A stretch of DNA of 13,898 nt, taken from an uncultured Caryophanales bacterium. GTDB taxonomy: Bacteria > Bacillota_I > Bacilli_A > RFN20 > CAG-826. The stretch lies in the NCBI GenBank assembly GCA_946183335.1, contig CAMGZN010000019.1, positions 1-13,898 of the forward strand. The letters are read 5' to 3'. Below, piece after piece: positions 1 to 5,924 of this stretch. Both the position numbers and the translations under genes were made by a program. A model generated the notes under the pieces. The model made no database searches, was not told the origin of the DNA, and saw only the letters and a list, made by a program, of their open reading frames with translations. The number at the start of each line of letters is the position of its first letter. Position 1 is the stretch's first letter.

Positions 1-163
1 AATGTCTGATCTGCTTGTTCCTCCGTCAAATCATTTAGAGAAACTGTTGGGGGAAGAAAAAGATATTTGGTCGATAAGAATAAATGATCAATGGAGAATT
101 ATCTTCAGACCATCAAGTGATTGGAAAAACTTCTATGATGTTAGCATCACTGATTACCATTAG
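1..163 (+). CDS. higB: HigB-like toxin (type II toxin-antitoxin), 3' part only
   Basis: An open frame runs in from the left edge and stops with TAG at 161-163. The visible 53 residues include LLVPPSNHLEKL, IRINDQWRIIFR and a VSITDYH end, which closely match the C-terminal half of HigB/RelE-superfamily plasmid-killer toxins. Family members are about 90-95 aa, so roughly 40 N-terminal residues lie outside the window. These toxins are ribosome-associated mRNA endonucleases held inactive by their antitoxin. The antitoxin gene starts 12 bp downstream, in the toxin-first order typical of higBA. The ATG at position 2 is internal, not the start. Function is inferred from family resemblance. Confidence 0.88.
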   Translation, partial: MSDLLVPPSNHLEKLLGEEKDIWSIRINDQWRIIFRPSSDWKNFYDVSITDYH

Positions 164-175
164 GAGGATAGAAAA

Positions 176-481
176 ATGAAAATTAAAACACCAAAAATAA
201 GTGAATTTCTTCTTGAAGAATTCATGATTCCTTTAAAGCTTTCGGCGTATAAACTTGCAAAGGATATTAATGTTCCTGTTTCCCGCATTCAAGATATCCT
301 TCATGATCGAAGAAAGATGACGATGGATACATCAATCAGATTGGGTATTTATTTTGGAATTTCAGAAACATTCTTTATTAATATTCAAAATGACATTGAC
401 TTACGAAACGAAAAACAAATTCATCAAGAGGATTATTCAAAAATCTCATGTATTAAACCTTTATTGGCTCAGCAAAACTAA
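176..481 (+). CDS. higA: HigA-family antitoxin, XRE helix-turn-helix
   Basis: This 101-aa protein begins ISEFLLEEFMIPLKLSAYKL and continues LAKDINVPVSRIQDILHDRR and TSIRLGIYFGISETFFINIQ, the HigA layout of a single XRE helix-turn-helix (about residues 20-75) with the family's F(F/W)xNxQ signature. HigA binds HigB and represses its own operon. The start is well placed: AGGAGG at 162-167 overlaps the toxin stop and lies 8 nt before ATG 176, so the pair is translationally coupled. A terminator follows at 489-534, ending the two-gene unit. Nothing ties it functionally to the c-di-GMP genes downstream; it may be a mobile addiction module. Confidence 0.93.
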   Translation: MKIKTPKISEFLLEEFMIPLKLSAYKLAKDINVPVSRIQDILHDRRKMTMDTSIRLGIYFGISETFFINIQNDIDLRNEKQIHQEDYSKISCIKPLLAQQN

Positions 482-488
482 ATTACTT

Positions 489-534
489 AACCACTTAATT
501 TCAGGATTTATTCGTGAATTGCAGTGGTTTTTTT
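489..534 (+). terminator. Rho-independent terminator after higBA
   Basis: AACCACT (489-495) pairs with AGTGGTT (523-529). The stem is extended inward by imperfect pairing of AATTTCA with TGAATT, and a run of seven T follows from 528. It ends the toxin-antitoxin transcript before the cyclase promoter. Confidence 0.75.
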
Positions 535-553
535 ATTCTTCAATTTGGACTAT

Positions 554-582
554 TTGCAATTCGTTCTAATTCTTTTTAGAAT
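554..582 (+). promoter_or_regulatory. Putative sigma-A promoter of the diguanylate cyclase gene
   Basis: TTGCAA (554-559), a 17-nt spacer and TAGAAT (577-582) form a good housekeeping-type promoter. The expected transcription start is near 589, only about 7 nt before ATG 596, so the mRNA would be nearly leaderless. The same hexamer pair with an 18-nt spacer occurs before the major fibre gene (3494-3523). Confidence 0.6.
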
Positions 583-595
583 AAGAACATTCAAT

Positions 596-1726
596 ATGGA
601 AAAGTCCAAATTTAAAGATATCCTTCTAAACGGTGGTGTCGGAGAAGAAGAATACTCAAACGCTAAACACCTTATTGCTGAAGCGAACTTCCGTGTTTGG
701 AAAATGTCAGCAATCTTTTTTGAAATTCTTTTTTTGGTTCTCTTTTTAATTTCGATGGTCTTCTCCTTAGCTAGTGGAGTTGAACCGTCTTTACAAGAGA
801 TGTTTAAGTCCTATGTTATTCCATTAGGTTTCTTATCTTTCTATATGGTGGTGATCTCCTTACTCTTCTTCGCGTTAGATCCTAAATCAAACGTGCTTGT
901 TCCATTAATTTATATTTCAATGACAGCGATTGTTCTTGCTGTTGGATCAATCTCCATCGTTATGAATAACAACTTAAGTGGAACCCCATTTTTTGTTGCA
1001 TTAGTCTTAATGCCAATCTTTATCATTGACCGTCCAATCAGAAATATGTTTTTTTCTGTTTTAGCTGGTTTAATCTATATTGTCTTAGTTTTAACAGTCA
1101 AAGATGACACTTTGAATAACCACATTAGAGATGTCATTTTAGCGTCATCTTTTACAGTAGTATCAATCTTCATTTCTGGAGTTATTAATATCTCCCGAAT
1201 TAAAAGATGCGTTGTTTTATACCAAGTTGAGGTCCAAAGAGATACCGACTCTTTAACTTTAGTCAAAAACGTCAATGCATATGATCGCAAGATTGATGAA
1301 TTAAAGAAGAAAATTGTGTCTAAAACTGACTTTAAGTTCGCGATTGTTGTCTGCGATATTAATAACTTGAAGTACATTAACGACACTTATGGTCATACAC
1401 ATGGCGATAAATTAATTATTCGTACATCTAAAATCATCTGTGATGCTTTCAAACATTCTCCAGTCTATCGTATTGGAGGTGACGAATTCGTCGCGATTTT
1501 AGAGAACACCGATTACTCCAACCGCGAATCTTTAATTCGTCACCTCCATGAATATTTAGATGAACTTCATTCATCATCAAATAGACAAGAAGATATCTCT
1601 ATCGCGATGGGTGTTGGAGTATATAATCCTAATAAGGATTACGATTATGTGTCAGTCTTCTCTCGTGCAGACGCGGAGATGTACGATAATAAGCGCGTAT
1701 TGAAAAATAAGTCTGAAAATATTTAG
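596..1726 (+). CDS. Membrane diguanylate cyclase (GGDEF)
   Basis: This 376-aa protein should make c-di-GMP from two GTP. The N-terminal part carries about six hydrophobic segments (roughly residues 38-60, 73-94, 100-124, 130-146, 150-168 and 178-198) and resembles no sensor domain I can name. The GGDEF domain follows from about residue 216. It has a degenerate D-x-LT opening (DSLTLVKN), the metal-site Asp in VCDINNLKYINDTYGHTHGD (D254) and an intact IGGDEF (GGDEF 294-298). No RxxD inhibitory site precedes GGDEF, so product inhibition looks absent. I chose ATG 596 because the frame's earlier GTG at 524 lies inside the higA terminator. No clear Shine-Dalgarno is seen, which fits a near-leaderless transcript. 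A terminator follows, so the gene is probably monocistronic. It is a plausible local source of the signal read by the riboswitch at 4958-5036. Confidence 0.93.
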   Translation: MEKSKFKDILLNGGVGEEEYSNAKHLIAEANFRVWKMSAIFFEILFLVLFLISMVFSLASGVEPSLQEMFKSYVIPLGFLSFYMVVISLLFFALDPKSNVLVPLIYISMTAIVLAVGSISIVMNNNLSGTPFFVALVLMPIFIIDRPIRNMFFSVLAGLIYIVLVLTVKDDTLNNHIRDVILASSFTVVSIFISGVINISRIKRCVVLYQVEVQRDTDSLTLVKNVNAYDRKIDELKKKIVSKTDFKFAIVVCDINNLKYINDTYGHTHGDKLIIRTSKIICDAFKHSPVYRIGGDEFVAILENTDYSNRESLIRHLHEYLDELHSSSNRQEDISIAMGVGVYNPNKDYDYVSVFSRADAEMYDNKRVLKNKSENI

Positions 1727-1735
1727 TTTTTAAAC

Positions 1736-1791
1736 CTTATTTTTGCGATTTTTGCAGATTTTGTGCAAATTTCTCAAAAATAAGTTTTTTT
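1736..1791 (+). terminator. Rho-independent terminator after the GGDEF gene
   Basis: CTTATTTTTG (1736-1745) pairs perfectly with CAAAAATAAG (1775-1784), followed by a T run (1785-1791). The loop holds a second hairpin, TTTGCA (1751-1756) with TGCAAA (1764-1769). Confidence 0.8.
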
Positions 1792-1841
1792 ACGTGCTTA
1801 TTTGAATGAAAATTGAATTATATATTGGATGAGAATTTGAA

Positions 1842-3467
1842 ATGAACATTGATTTGGAAATAAATAAAATATGTAACGATCATAAAAAATCAGGACTCTA
1901 TAATGATTCATTAGAACAAACAATTTTTAATTTTGTGAATGCTTACGAGTCCTTCTATATTCAAGGTTTTCAAGAGATGTATGAGCAAGCTAGAGAAGGT
2001 TTAATGGTTCAAGGAAACCAAGAATATTGGGATCGATTAAATGAATTTCAGATTGCGTTTCACGAAGGAATAAAATTCTCTTTTGCTGATTGCCAACCAG
2101 GAAGCTGTAATGAAGATATTAACCTAGAGACTATTAACAAATACAAGAAAGAGATTGAATCATTGAATGGTTACAGAAGAATCAGAAACATCATTGACCG
2201 ATATAAATTAGGTTTGTTTAATGCAGTGGAGAAAAACGGAAATCTTCACTTTTATTCGGTTCAAGGCAAAAGATCGTTTATCTTTGATGTTTATTCAAGA
2301 AACATAGCCGCAAATATTCCTGGAGCAAAAGAGCAAAAAGATCTGATTAGAGAGCTCGAAACTTATTCTCTTATGTTTGACGTGCTATCAAAACCAATTC
2401 GTTTTGAATCCAGCAAAATTTTTAAACCAATGGATACTGATTTGAAAGTTTTGTCAGAAAAGTACTTTGGTATATTTTCTATGGGTATTCCTGACAAGAT
2501 ATTAACTTATAAAGTTGGGAGTTTTAGTTTAAAAGAGTATTTAAAAATCTATAGTTTTCTAGCTGCATTGGGTTCTTATAAAACAGCATATGTCATCGCA
2601 AATAAATCCAAAAAGATAATTTCTCCATGCGTTTGTTATCCAAAAACAAGACTCATTTTTGATGCAGCAAGAGTTTGTGAATTAGAACAGTTTAAAGTGG
2701 AGGCAATCATTAATGAATTGATATATGACGTCAACTTCCAGAAAGATTATATAACATTGTTTCAACCTCTATTTAAGCTCAACGAAAAGATTGTTTTTTC
2801 CACGAACGTTCTTCTTCTGTCGTATGTTGTTGAAAAAACGGTTAAATATTTCACTTTGAGTAATAAGAATCCAAAATTGAACGAGATATACGGACAATTT
2901 AGATCAAAAGAAATGAATGATCGTATTGAAACAGCATTAAAGGAAAAGTATCCAAGTTTGTACATATATCGAAATAAAACATTGAAATTTGGCAAAGACG
3001 ACAAAGCAGAGATAGACATTTGTATTTTTGAAAAGAAAACTCAAACAGCCATCCTTTGTGAACTTAAAAGAATACAACCTGTTGAAAGCGATAAGGATGC
3101 ATTCAAAAAAGAAATCAAAATAAATAGTTATATTGGAGAACGTCTTTATAAAGATGGCTTAGTTAAAGAACACATTGATAAGTTTATTAAGGATAACGAA
3201 CTTGAATCAGAATTTGTATCGTATTCATATCATTCATTAGTTGTAATAAATGAATTTTGTGGAAATACAAAAGTTGATGAAAAAATCAAGGTGCTTGATG
3301 AGCCATTATTTTTTTGGCTTTTAGATATTTTTAATGGAAACATTAGTGAATTTATTTCATATGTAGAACGAAGCGAATTCTTTAAGGAACTTGAGAAACT
3401 GATTCCAATAAAAAACAAAAGCCAGACATTTGAATATCTGGACAATAAAATCACTGTTAATTTTTGA
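1842..3467 (+). CDS. Unrecognised protein with C-terminal PD-(D/E)XK nuclease-like motif
   Basis: I do not recognise this 541-aa protein as a named family. It has no signal peptide or membrane segment and is Lys/Asn/Ile-rich. Near residues 386-410, the pattern GKDDKAEIDICIF, a short turn, then AILCELKRI gives D392...E407-x-K409. This is the beta-hairpin core of PD-(D/E)XK nuclease-fold proteins, with alternating hydrophobic residues around it. The N-terminal 370 residues are mostly predicted helix and could be a sensor or regulatory part. The start at 1842 has only a weak upstream site (GGATGAG); an AT-rich TATATT at 1821-1826 could be a -10. The stop lies 4 bp before the inverted repeat at 3472. 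Its AT-rich codon choice and isolation between a terminator and that repeat suggest an accessory or transferred gene, possibly defence-related, but this is inference. Confidence 0.7.
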   Translation: MNIDLEINKICNDHKKSGLYNDSLEQTIFNFVNAYESFYIQGFQEMYEQAREGLMVQGNQEYWDRLNEFQIAFHEGIKFSFADCQPGSCNEDINLETINKYKKEIESLNGYRRIRNIIDRYKLGLFNAVEKNGNLHFYSVQGKRSFIFDVYSRNIAANIPGAKEQKDLIRELETYSLMFDVLSKPIRFESSKIFKPMDTDLKVLSEKYFGIFSMGIPDKILTYKVGSFSLKEYLKIYSFLAALGSYKTAYVIANKSKKIISPCVCYPKTRLIFDAARVCELEQFKVEAIINELIYDVNFQKDYITLFQPLFKLNEKIVFSTNVLLLSYVVEKTVKYFTLSNKNPKLNEIYGQFRSKEMNDRIETALKEKYPSLYIYRNKTLKFGKDDKAEIDICIFEKKTQTAILCELKRIQPVESDKDAFKKEIKINSYIGERLYKDGLVKEHIDKFIKDNELESEFVSYSYHSLVVINEFCGNTKVDEKIKVLDEPLFFWLLDIFNGNISEFISYVERSEFFKELEKLIPIKNKSQTFEYLDNKITVNF

Positions 3468-3471
3468 TTTT

Positions 3472-3578
3472 TTCATTAGATCAAAACTATTTATTGCAAT
3501 AAATAACTCAATTGGGTTAGAATATTTTTGTCCAAAGGATTAAGACTAAACGTCCCAAATTAGTTTTGATCTAATGAA
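3472..3578. repeat. Perfect 18-bp inverted repeat enclosing 71 bp (candidate invertible segment)
   Basis: TTCATTAGATCAAAACTA at 3472-3489 is the exact reverse complement of 3561-3578. The enclosed 71 bp hold a promoter-like pair (3494-3523) and a 16-bp palindrome that begins on the last base of the left arm (3489-3504). Neither arm is followed by a T run, so it is not an ordinary terminator. A transcript from the inner promoter would contain only the right arm, so the repeat would not fold in that mRNA. Layout and size fit a site-specific inversion switch upstream of a surface-protein gene. No recombinase is encoded in this window. A small MITE-like element is an alternative, but no target duplication is evident. 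Confidence 0.8.
3494..3523 (+). promoter_or_regulatory. Putative promoter of the major fibre gene, inside the inverted repeat
   Basis: TTGCAA (3494-3499), an 18-nt spacer and TAGAAT (3518-3523) point toward the gene at 3658, with a predicted transcript start near 3530 and a leader of about 128 nt. No comparable promoter was seen on the opposite strand of the segment, so inversion would be expected to switch the gene off. Confidence 0.5.
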
Positions 3579-3592
3579 CATTCCCTATCATC

Positions 3593-3639
3593 CACTCAAA
3601 TAAGAATAGACGTTGAGTGATTTTCTTCGTTTATTCACT
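3593..3639 (+). promoter_or_regulatory. Leader with two competing hairpins ahead of the fibre gene
   Basis: CACTCAA (3593-3599) pairs perfectly with TTGAGTG (3613-3619), followed by ATTTTCTTCGTTT. The AGTGA at 3616-3620 can instead pair with TCACT at 3635-3639, next to the AAGGA ribosome site (3642-3646). The two structures exclude each other. They could stabilise the mRNA or gate translation; both roles are inferred. Confidence 0.35.
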
Positions 3640-3657
3640 GAAAGGAAAATTTCTAAA

Positions 3658-4326
3658 ATGAAAAAAACAAAAATTATTGTCCCAGCTATTGCGGCTTTAG
3701 TCCTTGGCTTGGGCGCTGCAGTTTCTTCAACTGTTGCTTGGTATACAGCTGATGCTAATGCTAAAGTCAACGTTGCTGCTGCTACAGGTAACCTCACAAC
3801 CACAGCTTCTTCCATCAATGCTGGTGAATACACAATCAACTTCACAGTTACACCAGCTGATTCTGAACTCGAACTCAGCCACGTTGCTTCCGAAGCCGGA
3901 ACTGATGGCGCTGGTGCTTCCGTTGCTGTTGGTGATCTCATCTATGGTGTTATTTCACACGGTGCTGCCACAACAAGAAAATGTGCAACTGGTAGTAACT
4001 TTATTTCTGGTTATTCAATTAGCGCTTCTTGGGATTCAGCACCATCAGACCCACAAGATATTGCCTATTTAGGTGGCAAAACTATTACCATTAACTTAGG
4101 TGTTACAGGTCAAGCTAAATTGTTGGCTGCAAACGGTGTTTCAGGTTTAGTTAATGCAACTTCTGCGACAGCTGTTGTTCATATTGCTGCTAATACATTA
4201 GCGTTAAGTGTTGATACATTATCACACCCATATGTCCACATTGAACCATCCAGCCTCACAGAAGCTGAAACTGGTACAGTTGGCGCTGTTACAGTCGTTG
4301 CTGCATCAAACGTTTCATTGGGTTAA
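3658..4326 (+). CDS. Probable major surface-fibre subunit with SipW-type signal (TasA-like)
   Basis: This 222-aa exported protein starts MKKTKIIVPAIAALVLGLGA and reaches SSTVAWYTADA at about residues 23-33. A basic N-terminus, hydrophobic core and (T/S)-x-AW(Y/F) motif are the hallmarks of substrates of SipW-type signal peptidases such as TasA and camelysin. The mature part is very rich in Ala, Thr, Ser and Val with alternating beta-strand patterns and no membrane anchor, and its strongly biased codons (GCT, ACA, GTT) suggest high expression. ATG 3658 is chosen because AAGGA (3642-3646) lies upstream and the signal begins there; the ATG-less extension to 3613 would add a non-signal tail. It has its own leader and a strong terminator, so it is monocistronic. 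Its promoter lies in a possible invertible segment. The processing peptidase is probably the one at 10965. The exact fold and family are inferred. Confidence 0.8.
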   Translation: MKKTKIIVPAIAALVLGLGAAVSSTVAWYTADANAKVNVAAATGNLTTTASSINAGEYTINFTVTPADSELELSHVASEAGTDGAGASVAVGDLIYGVISHGAATTRKCATGSNFISGYSISASWDSAPSDPQDIAYLGGKTITINLGVTGQAKLLAANGVSGLVNATSATAVVHIAANTLALSVDTLSHPYVHIEPSSLTEAETGTVGAVTVVAASNVSLG

Positions 4327-4348
4327 TTAGCTTAAAGAAACAACAACT

Positions 4349-4376
4349 GAGACCTCATCGAGGTCTCTTTTGTTTT
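4349..4376 (+). terminator. Strong terminator after the fibre subunit gene
   Basis: GAGACCTC (4349-4356), loop ATC, GAGGTCTC (4360-4367), then TTTTGTTTT. The stem is eight perfect base pairs, and AAACAAC upstream can extend the pairing with TTGTTTT. Confidence 0.9.
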
Positions 4377-4444
4377 GGATAAGAATCTTGCTTCAAAATA
4401 AAACTATCAATCAATTTTTCTTTAAAACAAAAGTTTTTGATTTC

Positions 4445-4472
4445 TTACAAAAATATATTATTATTGTATAGA
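4445..4472 (+). promoter_or_regulatory. Putative promoter of the small membrane protein gene
   Basis: TTACAA (4445-4450), a 16-nt spacer and TATAGA (4467-4472) lie just ahead of the ATG at 4492 in an AT-rich stretch after the previous terminator. The -10 match is modest. Confidence 0.4.
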
Positions 4473-4491
4473 ACCTTAAAGAGGCATTTAT

Positions 4492-4866
4492 ATGAATCCA
4501 ATGGTAAAGAAAATTTTGATATTTGGTGGTATCGCATTAGATGTATTGGTCACTGTTTTTCTTTTCGTTGTTTCTATCATCATGCTTGCTACAATGCCAC
4601 CTTCTGGTACCGACATGCAAGCTTACTATGAAGAAAACAAAGGAATGATTACTTTCTTCCAAGCTAATCCAACTTTATATTTATTAACCTGCGTATTACC
4701 TCTTATCATTTTATTAGTTGTTAATGTTATTCTCTTAGCGCTATACATCAAGAAGGCCGCTAAGAGAAAAATTGCTCTAAACGATCTTAACGAAGATCAA
4801 AAAGCCGCTCTTCGTGAAGCTATCCTAAAAGATATGGAATCCCCAAAAGAAGAGAAGAAAGAATAA
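4492..4866 (+). CDS. Small two-TM membrane protein of unknown function
   Basis: I do not recognise a family for this 124-aa protein. It has two clear hydrophobic segments (about residues 7-32 and 60-86) joined by a loop of roughly 27 residues (PPSGTDMQAYYEENKG...). Its charged C-terminal tail (about 88-124; KKAAKRKIALNDLNEDQ then acidic KEEKKE) is probably cytoplasmic and helical. The start is supported by AGAGG a few bases upstream of ATG 4492. It has its own promoter-like sequence and terminator, so it is transcribed separately from both fibre units. Its position between the major subunit and the riboswitch operon makes a role in assembly or anchoring possible, but nothing in the sequence proves that. 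Confidence 0.8.
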   Translation: MNPMVKKILIFGGIALDVLVTVFLFVVSIIMLATMPPSGTDMQAYYEENKGMITFFQANPTLYLLTCVLPLIILLVVNVILLALYIKKAAKRKIALNDLNEDQKAALREAILKDMESPKEEKKE

Positions 4867-4888
4867 CTTAATTAACTTGTTAATTACA

Positions 4889-4918
4889 ACGCTGATCAAT
4901 TGACCAGCGTTTTATTTT
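4889..4918 (+). terminator. Terminator after the small membrane protein gene
   Basis: AACGCTG and CAGCGTT flank a nearly self-complementary ATCAATTGAC centre, followed by TTTATTTTT. It separates the small membrane gene from the riboswitch operon. Confidence 0.8.
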
Positions 4919-4921
4919 TCT

Positions 4922-4951
4922 TTGCGTATTCACTCGCATACGTGCAATAAT
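4922..4951 (+). promoter_or_regulatory. Putative promoter of the riboswitch operon
   Basis: TTGCGT (4922-4927), an 18-nt spacer and AATAAT (4946-4951), preceded by an extended -10 TG at 4943-4944. The predicted start near 4957-4958 falls at the 5' edge of the aptamer, as expected. Confidence 0.55.
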
Positions 4952-4957
4952 ATATGT

Positions 4958-5036
4958 GTAAAAAGCAAAACCACAGCAATGTGGTGACGCAAAACTAAAG
5001 GGTCTTAAATAGTAATTATTAAGATAGCCAGTTGCC
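4958..5036 (+). ncRNA. c-di-GMP-I (GEMM-I) riboswitch aptamer
   Basis: The conserved GEMM-I elements occur in order. First is AAAAAGCAAAACC, with G4965 matching the ligand-contacting G. Next is a perfect 6-bp hairpin with a GCAA tetraloop (ACCACA 4970-4975 / TGTGGT 4980-4985), then GACGCAAA (4986-4993). The second helix pairs TCTTAA (5003-5008) with TTAAGA (5019-5024), and AGATAGCCAG closes the element. The GNRA loop and ACGCAAA/GATAGCC blocks are diagnostic of the class. The C in AGATAGC that contacts the second guanine of c-di-GMP lies at 5028. The aptamer sits directly upstream of the nine-gene-scale operon beginning at 5148. Recognition rests on the consensus as I know it, without a covariance-model search. 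Confidence 0.93.
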
Positions 5037-5091
5037 TTGAGTTTCTGTTTAGAAACCCCGTTGAACCGGATGATAGGCAACTGGCTTTCTT
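5026..5091 (+). terminator. Riboswitch expression platform: terminator overlapping the aptamer
   Basis: AGCCAGTTGCC (5026-5036) is perfectly complementary to GGCAACTGGCT (5076-5086), followed by TTTCTTTCT. The 11-bp stem's 5' arm is the conserved 3' end of the aptamer, including the ligand-contacting C. Aptamer and terminator therefore cannot form together. The 39-nt loop contains GTTTC/GAAAC and CCG/CGG mini-hairpins. The architecture predicts that c-di-GMP binding prevents termination (ON switch). The U tract is interrupted by C residues, so termination may be partial. Confidence 0.85.
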
Positions 5092-5147
5092 TCTAGAAAT
5101 TCAATTGGGACATAATAATCTATACTAAGCATTGGAAAATTTTTCTT

Positions 5148-5924
5148 ATGGTAGACTTAAGCTTTATCAAGAAACGTAAGAAAAAAAGAATCATTGCTAT
5201 TGTCGGTTTACTTTGTTTTGGAGGTGTAGTTGTCGTTAGTGCTATAGCACTTTTAGGGCAACAAGCCGCTCCAATGACCGTGAGACTCGCTAATAGTGGA
5301 GTTTCTTTGGCTTTGTACAAGTCTGAATTTGATAACGAAAAGAAGTCATTTTTGCTTGCTGCAGAGGCTAAACCATACTCCGAGATTAGCGAACCTGCTT
5401 TACGCGCATACGAAGGCGCACTCGATATTGACGATAGTAAGCCAATTGAAAACTCAGATGGCAAAGCATATCAGTTCTATCAATACACCTTCTATCTGAC
5501 AAACACCGGCGAAGTAGCAGCTGATTATACTTTTACTCTTAATGTTTCCTATCCACACAAGTCGAGCTTTGATTTAGCCGACGTTTTACGTGTGCGCTTT
5601 TATGAGAACGATGGTAACAATAAACAGAGTCACAATTTCCGAACCTTTGCTAAACATTCGAATCAATATGATCAAGACAAAGGTTGGCTACCAGAACACA
5701 TATCTGATAGTTCTAGCGGATATTGCGAAAACTTTGTTAATCAGAGCGAAGTCGTGACTTCAAAAGTCGCAGCTTTCCAACCAGGTGCTCTCATGCGCTA
5801 CACAATTGTGATGTGGGTTGAAGGTGATGATCCACAAGCTACCGGAAAAGCTCCAACTGACGCTGGTATTGCTCTAGGAGTAAACATTAGTGCCCATGAA
5901 ACGGAGGAAACTCCTCAAGAATAG
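5148..5924 (+). CDS. TasA-like exported or membrane-anchored protein, first gene of the riboswitch operon
   Basis: This 258-aa protein has a basic start (FIKKRKKKR, about residues 6-14) and a strong hydrophobic segment to about residue 37, followed by QQAAPMTVRLANSGVSLALY. It lacks the AW(F/Y) cleavage motif of its neighbours, so it may be cleaved differently or stay anchored. The mature part has YTFYLTNTGEVAADYTFTLN (about 110-129), a strand pattern common in TasA/camelysin-like proteins, and MWVEGDDP (E225), which parallels the (F/Y)xEGWD motif of the next two proteins. Cys is rare. The start lies about 60 nt after the riboswitch terminator with no clear Shine-Dalgarno. The 3' end overlaps the next gene by 35 bp, indicating coupled translation. 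A role as a fibre minor subunit, anchor or assembly factor is inferred. Confidence 0.75.
   Translation: MVDLSFIKKRKKKRIIAIVGLLCFGGVVVVSAIALLGQQAAPMTVRLANSGVSLALYKSEFDNEKKSFLLAAEAKPYSEISEPALRAYEGALDIDDSKPIENSDGKAYQFYQYTFYLTNTGEVAADYTFTLNVSYPHKSSFDLADVLRVRFYENDGNNKQSHNFRTFAKHSNQYDQDKGWLPEHISDSSSGYCENFVNQSEVVTSKVAAFQPGALMRYTIVMWVEGDDPQATGKAPTDAGIALGVNISAHETEETPQE
5876..5880 (+). promoter_or_regulatory. Ribosome binding site that sets a GTG start
   Basis: AGGAG lies 9 nt before GTG 5890 but 15 nt before ATG 5896, favouring the GTG as the start of the second fibre-operon gene. Confidence 0.65.

Noticed and set aside
524..595. GTG-initiated extension of the GGDEF gene
   Set aside because: It starts inside the higA terminator stem, lies upstream of the likely promoter, and adds 24 residues with no family support.
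3472..3578. Inverted repeat as a terminator
   Set aside because: There is no T tract after either arm and the 71-bp loop is far too long.
3613..3657. Upstream non-ATG start for the fibre protein
   Set aside because: It would put 15 charged residues ahead of a typical signal peptide and lies upstream of the AAGGA ribosome site.
3588..3941. Reverse-strand open frame of 117 codons
   Set aside because: Its composition is the antisense of the Ala/Thr/Val-rich fibre gene; no ribosome site or family resemblance.
4880..5080. Reverse-strand open frame across the leader
   Set aside because: The region is explained by a terminator, promoter and c-di-GMP-I riboswitch on the + strand.
5105..5126. Second promoter after the riboswitch (TTGGGA ... 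TATACT)
   Set aside because: TATACT is a fair -10, but the spacing to TTGGGA is only 10 nt and no other -35 is convincing.
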